Assembly: GCF_001662305.1 (NCBI RefSeq)
Contig: NZ_BDEP01000007.1
Coordinates: 140,961-204,960, forward strand
Length of the DNA: 64,000 nucleotides
Direction of reading: 5' to 3'
Source of the DNA: Halomonas caseinilytica
Lineage (GTDB): Bacteria > Pseudomonadota > Gammaproteobacteria > Pseudomonadales > Halomonadaceae
Shown here in pieces: positions 48,836 through 57,444 of the stretch. The notes under the pieces are model-generated. The model did not search any database. It was not told where the DNA came from and saw only the letters and a program-made list of their open reading frames with translations. How positions within the stretch are numbered: the stretch's first letter is position 1; each line of letters starts with the position of its first letter. The translations under genes and the position numbers were made by a program.

Positions 48836-49822
48836 TTACGCGCGCCTGGGTGTCACGCTGTCCAGCACCCGGCGTTGCTGCTCGAGCTGGCGGATATGGT
48901 CATCCCAGTAACCGGCATCGGCCAGCCAGGGAAAGGCCACCGGGAAGGCAGGATCTTCCCAGCGCGCCACCAGCCAGGCACTGTGCCGTATCAGGCGAAA
49001 GGCCCGCAGCGGCTCGATCAGGGCCAGTTCATCGCGATCGAAGTCACGATGCTGCTCGTAGCCTTCGATCACCTCGGAGAGCTGCATCTGCCACTCCCCC
49101 TCTTCCTGGCCGGTCAGCAGCATCCAGATATCCTGCACCGCCGGCGCCATCAGGCAGTCGTCGAAATCCACCAGGCCGAACGCCTCGTCGCGCCCCAGCA
49201 TGTTGCCAAGATGGCAATCGCCATGCACGCGGATGCTACGCTCCGGCGCCCAGCCACGATCCACCAGTGCCGAACGCAAGGCATCGGTCACCCGCGTGTA
49301 GGCATGCCGCTGGCGCCGGTCGAGCCAGGGGCTGGAGAGCACGCCATCGCATGCCTCCGCCACCATGTCCCCCAGGTTCAAGGTACGGCGATGCACGAAC
49401 CGACCGGTTTCCCCCACGGCGTGCATGGCCCCGATGACCTCGCCCAGGGCGAACAGATGTGCCGGGTCCTCCAGTTCGGGCGCCTGCCCCGAGAGCTGCG
49501 GATAGAGCGCAAAACGAAATTCCTCGTCATGATGCAGGCTGGTGCCCTGCTCATCACGCCAGGGGGCGGCGACTGCCACATTCGCCGCCGCCAGTTCGGC
49601 CAGGAAGTCATGCTCCTCCTGGATCTGGGCATCGCTCCAGCGCCCAGGCCGATAGAACTTCACCACCCAGCGCCGGCGCTCGTCGTCATGCACCAGATAA
49701 ACCCTGTTTTCGTAGCTGTTCAGGGCGAAAGGCTCGCCGGGCAGCCAGAACCCCAGGGATTCCACCGCCGCCACTACCCGGGCAGGTTCGAGACGGGCAA
49801 AGGGATGGATCGAGGTTTCCAT
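48836..49822 (-). CDS. srkA: Stress-response Ser/Thr kinase SrkA (YihE/RdoA)
   Basis: This 328-residue APH-like kinase has ENRVYLVHDDERRRWVVKFYRP for the nucleotide Lys, the catalytic IRVHGDCHLGNML and metal-binding VDFDDCLMAP. E. coli SrkA protects against MazF-dependent death and links to Cpx stress. dsbA often follows srkA in enterics but is not here. The start at 49822 has AGGAG 6 bases upstream. Confidence 0.92.
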   Translation of the reverse strand: METSIHPFARLEPARVVAAVESLGFWLPGEPFALNSYENRVYLVHDDERRRWVVKFYRPGRWSDAQIQEEHDFLAELAAANVAVAAPWRDEQGTSLHHDEEFRFALYPQLSGQAPELEDPAHLFALGEVIGAMHAVGETGRFVHRRTLNLGDMVAEACDGVLSSPWLDRRQRHAYTRVTDALRSALVDRGWAPERSIRVHGDCHLGNMLGRDEAFGLVDFDDCLMAPAVQDIWMLLTGQEEGEWQMQLSEVIEGYEQHRDFDRDELALIEPLRAFRLIRHSAWLVARWEDPAFPVAFPWLADAGYWDDHIRQLEQQRRVLDSVTPRRA

Positions 49823-49885
49823 TCGGCGCTCCTGATTCAATCGTATGACGGGCATGCTAACAGAGCGCCGGGCGCCGAGTCGGTG

Positions 49886-50584
49886 TCAGTTTGTCATGGG
49901 CGTACGCGCCACGGCCCAGGCCTCGATACGTTCGGCCCCGGCCCGACGACAGGCACGGGCCAGGGCATCGAGGGTCGCCCCGGTGGTCATCACATCGTCG
50001 AGCAGCGCCACCTCGGATGGCAGCGCTGCCTCGACCCGGAAGGCGGCACGCAGGTTGCGGCCTCGTCGCTGGCGATCCAGCCCCCGCTGGCTCGGCGTAT
50101 CGCGCCGCCGCTGTGCCACCACCAAGGGAATGTCCAGGCGTGTCGACAGCCGCTCGGCGAGCCAGCGCGCCTGGTCGAAGCCGCGTTGCCGCGCGCGGTG
50201 CGGGTGCAAGGGCACTGCCAGCAGCGCCTCGGGGCGCGGCGCCTCCCGGAGCGCCTCCTCCAGCAGTGCCAGCAGCAGGCTGCCGGCACGCGGCGAGGCC
50301 TGGAACTTGAAGCGTCGCATCAGCACCGCCAGCTCGCCTTCGTAACGCAGCGGCACGCGGGCCGCCTCGAAGGCCGGCATTCGGCGCAGACAGTGCCCGC
50401 AGCGATGACCACCGAGCTGTGGCTCGGCGCATACCGGACAGGCCGCCAGGTTCCATGGCAAAGCGGCATGGCAGGCCGAACACCAGGGAGCCGTCGTCTC
50501 GCAGACGGCAAGACAGAACGCGCAACGACCCGGCAACAACCGCCGCAACCAATCGTCAACCTTGAAATCATGAATGGTTGACAT
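49886..50584 (-). CDS. comF: ComF-family phosphoribosyltransferase-like protein
   Basis: This 232-residue protein has an N-terminal zinc ribbon with four CxxC pairs (CAFC, CSAC, CPVC, CGHC). A PRT-type domain follows with VPLHPHRARQRGFDQARWLA and the PRPP loop VALLDDVMTTGATLDALA. Homologs (ComF, GntX) act in DNA uptake and use of DNA as a nutrient. It is divergent from bioB, the usual pairing in pseudomonads and halomonads. A candidate BirA operator covers its first codons, so it may share biotin control. Confidence 0.9.
   Translation of the reverse strand: MSTIHDFKVDDWLRRLLPGRCAFCLAVCETTAPWCSACHAALPWNLAACPVCAEPQLGGHRCGHCLRRMPAFEAARVPLRYEGELAVLMRRFKFQASPRAGSLLLALLEEALREAPRPEALLAVPLHPHRARQRGFDQARWLAERLSTRLDIPLVVAQRRRDTPSQRGLDRQRRGRNLRAAFRVEAALPSEVALLDDVMTTGATLDALARACRRAGAERIEAWAVARTPMTN
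50553..50584. promoter_or_regulatory. Candidate BirA operator 1
   Basis: TCGTCAACC-N14-GGTTGACAT is a dyad matching the known bacterial BirA box TTGTAAACC-N14/16-GGTTTACAA at 7 of 9 positions in each arm. It covers the comF start codon and the -35 box of the bioB promoter. Confidence 0.6.
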
Positions 50585-50605
50585 GATCCGACGACGCCTT
50601 ACCCT
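50578..50605 (+). promoter_or_regulatory. Promoter of the bio operon
   Basis: A perfect TTGACA (50578-50583), 16 bases, then TACCCT (50600-50605). The -35 lies inside BirA box 1 and the expected start site inside BirA box 2. Confidence 0.45.
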
Positions 50606-50607
50606 AT

Positions 50608-50640
50608 CGGTCAACCGTGACCAATTCGAAAAGTTGACCA
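50608..50640. promoter_or_regulatory. Candidate BirA operator 2
   Basis: CGGTCAACC-N15-AGTTGACCA is a dyad related to box 1 (6 of 9 matches to the BirA consensus in each arm) and ends 15 bases before the bioB ATG. Confidence 0.5.
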
Positions 50641-50655
50641 AAAGCGAGCCCTCCC

Positions 50656-51753
50656 ATGCCAGCCCAACGCCACGACGTCCATGCGGTTGACTTGAACCTA
50701 GACGCCCAGCACGCCCCTCGCCACGACTGGCGTCTTGACGAGATCGAGGCGCTGTTCGAACTGCCCTTCAACGACCTGCTGTTCCGCGCTCAACAGGTAC
50801 ATCGGGCACATTTCGACCCCAACGCCGTGCAGGTCTCGACCCTGCTGTCGATCAAGACCGGCGCCTGCCCCGAGGACTGCAAGTACTGCCCCCAATCCGG
50901 CCACTACAACACCGGGCTCGGCAAGGAGAAGCTGCTCGAGATCGAGAAGGTGGTGGAACAGGCCCGCGCCGCCAAGGAAGCCGGTGCCAGCCGCTTCTGC
51001 ATGGGCGCCGCCTGGCGCAGCCCCCGGGAACGTGACCTCGACGTAGTGGTGGAGATGGTCGGCCAGGTCAAGGCCCTGGGGCTGGAAACCTGCATGACCC
51101 TGGGCATGGTCGACGCCCATCAGGCCAGCCGGCTGGCCGAGGCTGGCCTCGACTACTACAACCACAATCTGGACACCTCGCCGGAATACTATGGCGAGAT
51201 CATCACCACCCGTTCCTATGCCGACCGCCTGGATACGCTGTCCAACGTCCGCGATGCCGGCATGAAAATCTGCTCCGGCGGCATCCTCGGCATGGGCGAG
51301 GCACCGCGTGATCGCGCCGCCCTGCTGCAGCAACTGGCACGCCTGAACCCGCATCCGGAGTCGGTGCCCATCAACATGCTGGTCAAGGTGCCGGGCACGC
51401 CGATGGAAAACGTCGAGGATCTGGACCCGCTCGAGTTCATCCGCGCCATCGCGGTGGCCCGCATTCTCATGCCGGAAAGCCATGTCCGCCTGTCCGCCGG
51501 GCGCGAACAGATGGACGAGTCGACCCAGGCCATGGCATTTCTCGCCGGCGCCAATTCCATCTTCTACGGCGACACCCTGCTGACGACCGGCAATCCCCAG
51601 GTCGAGCGCGACCGGGCGCTGTTCGACAAGCTCGGCCTGCACCCGGAGCAGCGCGACACCCGCAGCGACGATGAACAGGCCGAAACCGCGCTGGCCCATG
51701 CCATTCAGCGCCAGCGTGACGACGCCCTCTTCTACGACGCCGCCCAGGCCTGA
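50656..51753 (+). CDS. bioB: Biotin synthase
   Basis: This 365-residue radical SAM enzyme inserts sulfur into dethiobiotin. The 4Fe-4S motif is [16 protein letters not shown]. The 2Fe-2S ligands are in [15 protein letters not shown] and the Arg-containing [24 protein letters not shown] is also diagnostic. First gene of a compact operon; bioF starts 6 bases after its stop. Confidence 0.97.
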   Translation: MPAQRHDVHAVDLNLDAQHAPRHDWRLDEIEALFELPFNDLLFRAQQVHRAHFDPNAVQVSTLLSIKTGACPEDCKYCPQSGHYNTGLGKEKLLEIEKVVEQARAAKEAGASRFCMGAAWRSPRERDLDVVVEMVGQVKALGLETCMTLGMVDAHQASRLAEAGLDYYNHNLDTSPEYYGEIITTRSYADRLDTLSNVRDAGMKICSGGILGMGEAPRDRAALLQQLARLNPHPESVPINMLVKVPGTPMENVEDLDPLEFIRAIAVARILMPESHVRLSAGREQMDESTQAMAFLAGANSIFYGDTLLTTGNPQVERDRALFDKLGLHPEQRDTRSDDEQAETALAHAIQRQRDDALFYDAAQA

Positions 51754-51759
51754 GCCGTC

Positions 51760-52917
51760 ATGTCGCGTGCGGACCTCTGGTCGAAGCGCCTGGCGAATGC
51801 CGCCACCCAGCGACGAACGAGCGGTGGCTGGCGGCAACGCCCCATCCTGGATGAGGGCGACACCTACATCGACTTCGCCGGTAACGATTATCTCGGTCTG
51901 GCCAAAGACCCCCGAATGGCCGAGGCACAGGCCGAGGGTGCGAAACGCTTCGGCGCCGGCGCCAAGGCCTCGCATCTGGTATCCGGCCATCTGGCGATCC
52001 ACGAGCGGCTCGAGCATCGCCTGGCCGAGCTGACGGGGCGCCCCCGCGCCCTGCTGTTCTCGACCGGCTACATGGCCAATCTCGGCGTGCTGCAAGCCCT
52101 GTGCGACCGCCACACCCGAGTGTTCCAGGATCGCCTCAACCACGCCTCGCTGCTCGACGGCGCTCGCCTGGCCGAAGCCCCTTCGCGGCGCTTTCACCAT
52201 CGCGATCTCGCGGATCTCGAGCGACTGCTGGAACGTGCTCCCCAGGATGCCCCGGCACTGGTGGCCAGCGATGGCGTCTTCAGCATGGATGGCGACACGG
52301 CCGACATCGCCGGCCTCGCCAGCACCTGCCAGCGACAAGGCGCCTGGCTGATGGTCGACGATGCCCATGGCCTCGGCGTGCTCGGCGAACATGGCGATGG
52401 TTGCGTGGGTTGCGCCCACGACCACCACCAAGTCCCCATTCTGGTCGGCACGCTCGGCAAGGCACTGGGCAGCGCTGGAGCCTTCGTGGCCGGCGATGCG
52501 GGCTTGATCGACCATCTGGTCCAGTTCGCCCGCCCCTACATCTACACCACAGCCCAGCCGCCTGGCGTGGCGGGGGCCACCCTGGCCGCCCTGGACATCC
52601 TCGAACGCGAGCCCGAGCGCCGAGGTCACCTCCACCAGCACATCGCCGACTTTCGTCATGAGGCCGCAAGGCTCGGCCTACCGCTGACCGACTCCCGCAC
52701 GCCCATTCAGCCCATCGTGCTGGGTGACAACGACCGCGTCATGCGTTGGGCCGAGCGCCTGGCCCGGGCCGGCTTGCGTGTCGGTGCCATCCGTGCGCCC
52801 ACCGTGCCGCGTGGTCAGGCACGCCTGCGGATCACCCTGAGCGCCGCCCACGAGGCGCCGGATCTCGACGCCCTGCTCGATGCGCTGGACGCCTGTCGAC
52901 GCGAGGAAGCCACATGA
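51760..52917 (+). CDS. bioF: 8-amino-7-oxononanoate synthase
   Basis: This 385-residue PLP enzyme condenses pimeloyl-ACP and alanine. Signatures are YLGLAKDPRM, GAGAKASHLVSGH, DGVFSMDGDTADI, VDDAHGLGVLG and the PLP Lys in VGTLGKALGSAGAF. The stop overlaps the bioH start (ATGA). bioA is not in the window. Confidence 0.96.
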   Translation: MSRADLWSKRLANAATQRRTSGGWRQRPILDEGDTYIDFAGNDYLGLAKDPRMAEAQAEGAKRFGAGAKASHLVSGHLAIHERLEHRLAELTGRPRALLFSTGYMANLGVLQALCDRHTRVFQDRLNHASLLDGARLAEAPSRRFHHRDLADLERLLERAPQDAPALVASDGVFSMDGDTADIAGLASTCQRQGAWLMVDDAHGLGVLGEHGDGCVGCAHDHHQVPILVGTLGKALGSAGAFVAGDAGLIDHLVQFARPYIYTTAQPPGVAGATLAALDILEREPERRGHLHQHIADFRHEAARLGLPLTDSRTPIQPIVLGDNDRVMRWAERLARAGLRVGAIRAPTVPRGQARLRITLSAAHEAPDLDALLDALDACRREEAT

Positions 52918-53642
52918 CGTCGTTGATATTGCTCAGTGGCTGGGGCTGCGATGCCCGAATCTGGCGCCCTCTCGCGCCCCATTGGCCCCATGGACTCGAG
53001 GTCAAGGCGCCAGACTGGCCCGGGTACGCCGGTCGCCCCTCGCTTGCCGATCCCACCTCGCTGACCGATCTGGCTGACGCCATGGCCGAAGACCTGCCGG
53101 CTGATGCCGTCTGGGTCGGCTGGTCGCTCGGCGGGCTACTGGCCGGCGCCCTGCTCGATCACCTGCCAGCGCCACGCGCCCTGGTACTGCTCGGCATCGG
53201 GGAACATTTCGTTCACCCCCAAGGAGTGAGCGACACGGCGCTGGCCGACTTCCAGCGCGCCCTGCGACGTTCCCCCGACATCGCCCGGGAGCACTTCCTG
53301 CGCCGGCAGCTCGCGGGCGAACCCGATCCGACCGGCTCGCGTCGCGCACTGCGCGAGCTTCTCGGCACCGCCCTGCCGGCTCCTTTCGCCACCCTCGACG
53401 CCGGCCTCGAGCATCTCGCGCACCTGGACATCCATCACTGCCTGAGCGCCGCATCCTGCCCGGTGCAGCGCATCGCGGGCGCAGACGACCCCTTGCTGGC
53501 GCCCGAGGTCATCGCGCGAGCCGATCAGCGTATCGAGAACGCCGGACACTGCCCGATGCTCAGCCAACCGCAGCGACTGGCGACACGGCTAGCGAGCGTC
53601 GCCACCGCGCCCGATGCCAAGCGACCGGAGTCCATCTCATGA
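52914..53642 (+). CDS. bioH: Pimeloyl-ACP methyl ester carboxylesterase BioH
   Basis: This 242-residue alpha/beta hydrolase has nucleophile Ser in VGWSLGGLLAG, acid in AGADDPLLAP and His in IENAGHCPMLS. It removes the methyl group added by BioC so that pimeloyl-ACP can enter the BioF step. Overlaps of 4 bases with bioF and bioC suggest translational coupling. It is a member of the BioH/BioV/BioG functional class, and BioH is preferred by its motif set. Confidence 0.9.
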   Translation: MTSLILLSGWGCDARIWRPLAPHWPHGLEVKAPDWPGYAGRPSLADPTSLTDLADAMAEDLPADAVWVGWSLGGLLAGALLDHLPAPRALVLLGIGEHFVHPQGVSDTALADFQRALRRSPDIAREHFLRRQLAGEPDPTGSRRALRELLGTALPAPFATLDAGLEHLAHLDIHHCLSAASCPVQRIAGADDPLLAPEVIARADQRIENAGHCPMLSQPQRLATRLASVATAPDAKRPESIS

Positions 53643-54448
53643 ACACTGTCGCGATGGCGACCGAACCAACCGATCATGCCGACGCCGCCGACTGGCGCGC
53701 CCGCGTCGCCCATGCCTTTTCCCGCGCCGCGCCACATTATGCGAGCCGCGCCACCGCCCAGCACGCCATGGGGGAACACCTGCTGCCCCACCTGCCCGAC
53801 AAGGCCGAGTGCCTCCTGGATCTGGGCTGTGGCCCGGGCGAGCTGACGGTCCGGCTGGCCCGTCATTACGCCGACCACCAGCGGATCGAAGGCCTCGACC
53901 TCGCCCCAGGCATGCTCGACGAGGCACGTCGCCGGCACTCCGAGCCAATCCGGTGGGTCTGTGGCGACGCCAGCATGCTTCCCCACACCGACGCCAGCTT
54001 CGATCTGGTCATCTCCAACTTGGCGATCCAGTGGTGCCGGGACCTGGACCGCGTACTCGGCGAGATTCGACGGGTGCTGAGGCCGGGAGGGCGCGCCCTG
54101 CTCAATACACTGGCTCCCGGCACCCTTCACGAAGTGAACCAGGCCTGGTCGCAACCCGGGCGTCCCGCTGCCCTGCTCGACTTCCACGACGCCGCCCGGC
54201 ATCGACTGGCCGCGCGACGCGCCGGCTTTCGTCGGGTCGTGCTGGAGCAACGCGAGGAGCGCTTCCACTACCCCGACCTGAACGCCGTGATGGCTTCCAT
54301 CAAGGGCGTCGGCGCCCAGGTGGCACGCCCCGGTAAGCGACTGACCCGCCAAGACCTGACACGGGCAAGACACCGCTACGAGGGGCTGCGCGAGGCCCCC
54401 GGCCTGCCCGTCACCTATCACCTGTTGACCCTGATCCTGGAGCACTGA
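53639..54448 (+). CDS. bioC: Malonyl-ACP O-methyltransferase BioC
   Basis: This 269-residue SAM methyltransferase starts pimelate-moiety synthesis by masking the malonyl carboxyl group. BioC-type N-terminus VAHAFSRAAPHYASRATAQ, SAM motif LLDLGCGPGELTVRLA, and FDLVISNLAIQWCRDLDRVL. It is placed between bioH and bioD, with bioD starting 1 base after its stop. Confidence 0.94.
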   Translation: MNTVAMATEPTDHADAADWRARVAHAFSRAAPHYASRATAQHAMGEHLLPHLPDKAECLLDLGCGPGELTVRLARHYADHQRIEGLDLAPGMLDEARRRHSEPIRWVCGDASMLPHTDASFDLVISNLAIQWCRDLDRVLGEIRRVLRPGGRALLNTLAPGTLHEVNQAWSQPGRPAALLDFHDAARHRLAARRAGFRRVVLEQREERFHYPDLNAVMASIKGVGAQVARPGKRLTRQDLTRARHRYEGLREAPGLPVTYHLLTLILEH

Positions 54449-54449
54449 C

Positions 54450-55163
54450 ATGGGCACCTACTTCGTCACCGGCACCGACACCGATGCCGGCAAGACTCTG
54501 GTGGCCAGTGGCCTGCTGGCCCTGGCCCGACGCCACGGCCACACCACCCTCGGGCTCAAGCCGGTGGCTTCCGGCTGTGATGCCACACCTCACGGACTGC
54601 GCAACATCGACGCCCTGACACTCGGCGAGCAGAGCACGCCCGAGGTACCGTACGACGTCCTCAATCCCTACGCCTATGCACCGGCCATTGCCCCGCATCT
54701 GGCCGCCCGGCGTGCCGGTGATGTCCCCACGCTGGATGATCTGGTCGCGGCCACCGCCGACCCGCTGGCCTGGCAGCGCGACCTGACCCTGGTGGAAGGT
54801 GCCGGTGGCTGGCGAGTACCACTCAACGCTCACGAGGATCTCGCCGGCCTGGCCAGGCGGCTCGAGCTTCCGGTGATTCTGGTGGTAGGACTCAAGCTCG
54901 GCTGTCTCAATCACGCCATCCTCAGCGCCGAGGCGATCCGTGCCGACGGCCTGCCGTTGGCCGGCTGGGTGGGCAACCTGATCGAGCCGGGCCTATCCTT
55001 CGACGAGACCGGCGACCCGGCCCTGTATCGCGACAACCTCGAGACACTGACGCACCGCCTCTCGGCCCCGAACCTCGGCATCCTGCCGCACCTGGCCGGC
55101 GAGACACCTGCCGAGCGCGCCGAAGCCGCCGCCAATCACTTGCGCCTTCCCGCGATCGATTGA
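54450..55163 (+). CDS. bioD: Dethiobiotin synthetase
   Basis: This 237-residue ATP-dependent enzyme closes the ureido ring of dethiobiotin. The P-loop is VTGTDTDAGKTLVASGL. GLKPVASGC and LVEGAGGWRVPLN are diagnostic. It is the last gene of the bio operon; the tRNA-Leu gene begins 46 bases later. No clear intrinsic terminator is visible in between. Confidence 0.96.
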   Translation: MGTYFVTGTDTDAGKTLVASGLLALARRHGHTTLGLKPVASGCDATPHGLRNIDALTLGEQSTPEVPYDVLNPYAYAPAIAPHLAARRAGDVPTLDDLVAATADPLAWQRDLTLVEGAGGWRVPLNAHEDLAGLARRLELPVILVVGLKLGCLNHAILSAEAIRADGLPLAGWVGNLIEPGLSFDETGDPALYRDNLETLTHRLSAPNLGILPHLAGETPAERAEAAANHLRLPAID

Positions 55164-55208
55164 CTTGCCGGAGCCGGTCCGTAAAATATGGACGCCTGCC
55201 TGACCCGT

Positions 55209-55293
<85 letters not shown>

Positions 55294-55300
55294 ATTGATT

Positions 55301-56389
55301 TTAAAGGGTTTTCTCCCTTCTGGCGTCATCCAGTCGAGGCACTTGATTTTGCTCTGTGACTCGATTGTGACTCAGCCTGTCGACGGCTTCTCGCACTCGA
55401 TGCGGCGCCAGGTGAGCATAACGCTCGGTCATCGTGATGCTAGAATGCCCGAGCAGCTCCTTCACCACTTCCAGCGGCACACCATCCGTCACCAGCCATG
55501 ATGCAGCGGTGTGCCGCAGGTCGTGGATCCGCAAGTCATCGAGCCCTGCCTGCTTGGCAGCTTTCTCGAATCCATTACGAATCGACTTCACCTGGGCGCC
55601 GTCTTGGCGGGCGAATACCCAGGGTGTGTCTGGCGCATGGTTCGCTCGCCACGCAGCCCGTCGCCGGATGGCGCCGGCGGCGGTTGCGTTGAGCGGCACC
55701 TGCCGGGGCTTGCCGGACTTGGTGTGCCGAGAGTTGAGCGTGATCGCCTCCCGACCTCGCTCGAGCGTCACCCTGGGCCACTCCAGTCCCAGCAGCTCCC
55801 CGCGTCGGCATCCGGTATGCACGGCCAGCTCGATGAAATCGGCCAGCAGATCGCCATACCGCAGCTTCCTTGCTTCCGTCACCAGTCGCCCCACCTCTGC
55901 CCTAATCAGGTAGCGTTCCCGGTGGTGCGGCTCCTTGAGCATCCGCCCTTTCACGGGATTGGGCAGGCCCCACTCCCACTCCTTGTTGCAGTGATTGATC
56001 GCTGACGAGAGCGCGGCCAGCTCTCGGTTGATCGTGGCATTGGCCCTGCCAGCTTCACGACGCCACCGGGTATAGGCCTTGATGTCCTGCCCGGTCAGCT
56101 CGCCGACGTCTCGGCCGCCGAAGAATCGCCGCAGGATGGTCGTCTGCATCTTGAGTGTCTCGATGCTGCGGAGGTGAGCCGAATCCCGCAGGTACTCTAG
56201 CATCACCTCCTCGAACGTCCTGGGCGGCTTCACCTCCCAATGCTGCTCCCGGTACGCCTGAGCCCGCCATTTCGCTTCCAGCGCCTTGGCCTCGTTCAGG
56301 TCGGGCGTTCCAGTAGATCGTCTAATTCGCTTGCCGCGCTCAACGAACGATGCCCACCAGTAAGGCGAGCCTTTTCTCTTGTGTGGCAT
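55301..56389 (-). CDS. int: Tyrosine-family site-specific integrase
   Basis: This 362-residue recombinase has an arm-binding start (KGSPYWWASFVERGKRIRRS), a SAM-like core-binding domain (TLKMQTTILRRFFGGRDVG) and the catalytic domain. Catalytic residues: Arg in HTGCRRGELLGLEWP, Lys in SRHTKSGKPR, HxxR in HDLRHTAASWL, and His and the Tyr nucleophile in LLGHSSITMTERYAHL. All are intact. AAGGAG lies 5 bases upstream of the ATG. It ends 8 bases from tRNA-Leu. Confidence 0.95.
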   Translation of the reverse strand: MPHKRKGSPYWWASFVERGKRIRRSTGTPDLNEAKALEAKWRAQAYREQHWEVKPPRTFEEVMLEYLRDSAHLRSIETLKMQTTILRRFFGGRDVGELTGQDIKAYTRWRREAGRANATINRELAALSSAINHCNKEWEWGLPNPVKGRMLKEPHHRERYLIRAEVGRLVTEARKLRYGDLLADFIELAVHTGCRRGELLGLEWPRVTLERGREAITLNSRHTKSGKPRQVPLNATAAGAIRRRAAWRANHAPDTPWVFARQDGAQVKSIRNGFEKAAKQAGLDDLRIHDLRHTAASWLVTDGVPLEVVKELLGHSSITMTERYAHLAPHRVREAVDRLSHNRVTEQNQVPRLDDARREKTL

Positions 56390-56610
56390 GCAGTCTCCTT
56401 TCTCTGCACGCCGGGCGCCATGTGAGCGTCGTCCTCTGGTGCCTCGGCGTCAAGACCTCCCATGCGGCGGATGCTGCCGACGGTGACGCGCCGGCCCTTA
56501 CCTGACCCACGGGCAACGAGTCGCCCCTGGCGAACCCAGGCCCGGACCGTCCAATGGGTCACGCCCAACACCTCCGCTGCCTCGTGGTAAGTGAGAAGTA
56601 CCTTCTCCAT
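56296..56610 (-). CDS. Excisionase-like MerR-type HTH DNA-binding protein
   Basis: This 104-residue protein has an N-terminal HTH (LTYHEAAEVLGVTHWTVRAWVRQGRL) of the helix-turn-helix-17/Xis class followed by a short wing (GRRVTVGSIRRM). GGAGG is 5 bases before the ATG. Its last 94 bases overlap the integrase start in another frame, so the disordered C-terminal third may be shaped by that overlap. A role as recombination directionality factor is inferred from position. Confidence 0.75.
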   Translation of the reverse strand: MEKVLLTYHEAAEVLGVTHWTVRAWVRQGRLVARGSGKGRRVTVGSIRRMGGLDAEAPEDDAHMAPGVQRKETACHTREKARLTGGHRSLSAASELDDLLERPT

Positions 56611-56624
56611 CCCTACCTCCTTGA

Positions 56625-57002
56625 TCAGTTCTCGACGATCTCGATAGCCCGGCGCAGCGTGTGGTTTTCGGTGGCCAGCTTCATCTTCTCGTCGCTTACG
56701 CGGTCCAACCTTTCCCGTAACCTCTCGATCTCACTCTCCTTCTGCGCGCCATACCTCTGCTGGGCCTCCTCTCTGGCGCGCTTTTAGGCCTCCCGAATTT
56801 CCTCGCTGTTCTCGATCAGCCACGCCGGATCTCGGCATAGTGCGCGCGACGCCTCGATCAGCTTGCCGGTGCCGTCGCTATCCAGAATGGTCAGGCGGAT
56901 CAGCAGCAAGTCCACGGTTCGGAGCGGCGGGTTATTGCGGCAGCCGTGCATCCATCCCCGCTTGATGCGCAGGCCGCACAGCTTGAGTTGCAGGATCACC
57001 AT
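56625..57002 (-). pseudogene. Unknown phage gene interrupted by an in-frame TAA
   Basis: The 5' part encodes MVILQLKLCGLRIKRG through ENSEEIREA, then an ochre codon at 56784-56786. The same frame continues without break as KRAREEAQQRYGAQKES and ERLRERLDRVSDEKMKLA up to a TGA at 56625. The second half is a clear coiled coil, continuous with the charged helix before the stop. One base change from a Glu, Gln or Lys codon would explain it. The ATG at 57002 has GGAGG 9 bases upstream; the ATG at 57011 has no spacing. Function unknown. If the stop is read as final, the product is 72 residues. Confidence 0.6.
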
Positions 57003-57017
57003 GTTTCGCATCCTCCC

Positions 57018-57045
57018 AAAACAAGAAAACCGCCTCTTGGGCGGC
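57018..57045 (-). terminator. Minus-strand intrinsic terminator upstream of the interrupted gene
   Basis: On the minus strand CCGCC-CAAGA-GGCGG is followed by TTTTCTTGTTTT. Confidence 0.6.
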
Positions 57046-57089
57046 TGTGGTGGTACCGTGTTAATTTCTGGTGCCCTACTGTAGGTCGG

Positions 57090-57120
57090 TAAAAATTAAC
57101 AAGCCGCCTCAGTGGGCGGC
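57090..57120 (-). terminator. Minus-strand terminator after the small frame at 57134
   Basis: On the minus strand GCCGCC-CACTGA-GGCGGC is followed by TTGTTAATTTTTA. It is close in sequence to the terminators at 57018 and 63877. Confidence 0.6.
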
Positions 57121-57133
57121 CCGGCGTAGTTGG

Positions 57134-57253
57134 TTATGAGATAGCTTCCACTTGCTCGATCTTCCGCCCGATCCACTCCATCATCAGACTGCCTCTTCGG
57201 GCGGCCTTTTCGCGCGTCCGCACGGCCAATCTCGGTCGTTTCTCACCGCACAT
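57134..57253 (-). CDS. Possible 39-residue phage protein
   Basis: A small open frame, MCGEKRPRLAVRTREKAARR then LMMEWIGRKIEQVEAIS, with a GAGGG stretch 6 bases upstream and a terminator just after its stop. The composition (basic N-terminal half, amphipathic helix) looks protein-like. No family recognised. A perfect TATAAT on the minus strand at 57317-57322 could be its -10 box. Between 57003 and 57444 nothing else is supported apart from the hairpins and the amidohydrolase promoter. Confidence 0.35.
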   Translation of the reverse strand: MCGEKRPRLAVRTREKAARRGSLMMEWIGRKIEQVEAIS

Positions 57254-57355
57254 CTGTGGCCCTCAGTGCCCTGGAAGCGATCAGCAACATACCGCCGGCC
57301 GAGCGAGAAACGCTGTATTATAAGCAACAGAGTCAGGCCAAGGAGGCTGGCTGAC

Positions 57356-57384
57356 TTGGAATGCCCGCTTACAACCCTGATACT
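57356..57384 (+). promoter_or_regulatory. Candidate promoter of the deacetylase-like gene
   Basis: TTGGAA (57356-57361), 17 bases, GATACT (57379-57384), about 60 bases before the ATG; four of six matches in each box. Confidence 0.35.
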
Positions 57385-57444
57385 CTCTAGTCAGCTGTAT
57401 GACCTGCCTCGTCTCTAGGGTGAGCACAACAGGGAGCCTTCGCA

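Noticed and set aside
50698..52659. Open frame of 653 codons antisense to bioB and bioF
   Set aside because: Runs across two well-identified genes and their junction, the mark of a GC-driven shadow.
57256..57354. Plus-strand 32-codon frame, VALSALEAISNIPPAE and following
   Set aside because: Reads like protein, but has only a GTG start without a ribosome site and lies antisense to the leader of the small minus-strand frame; too short to support.
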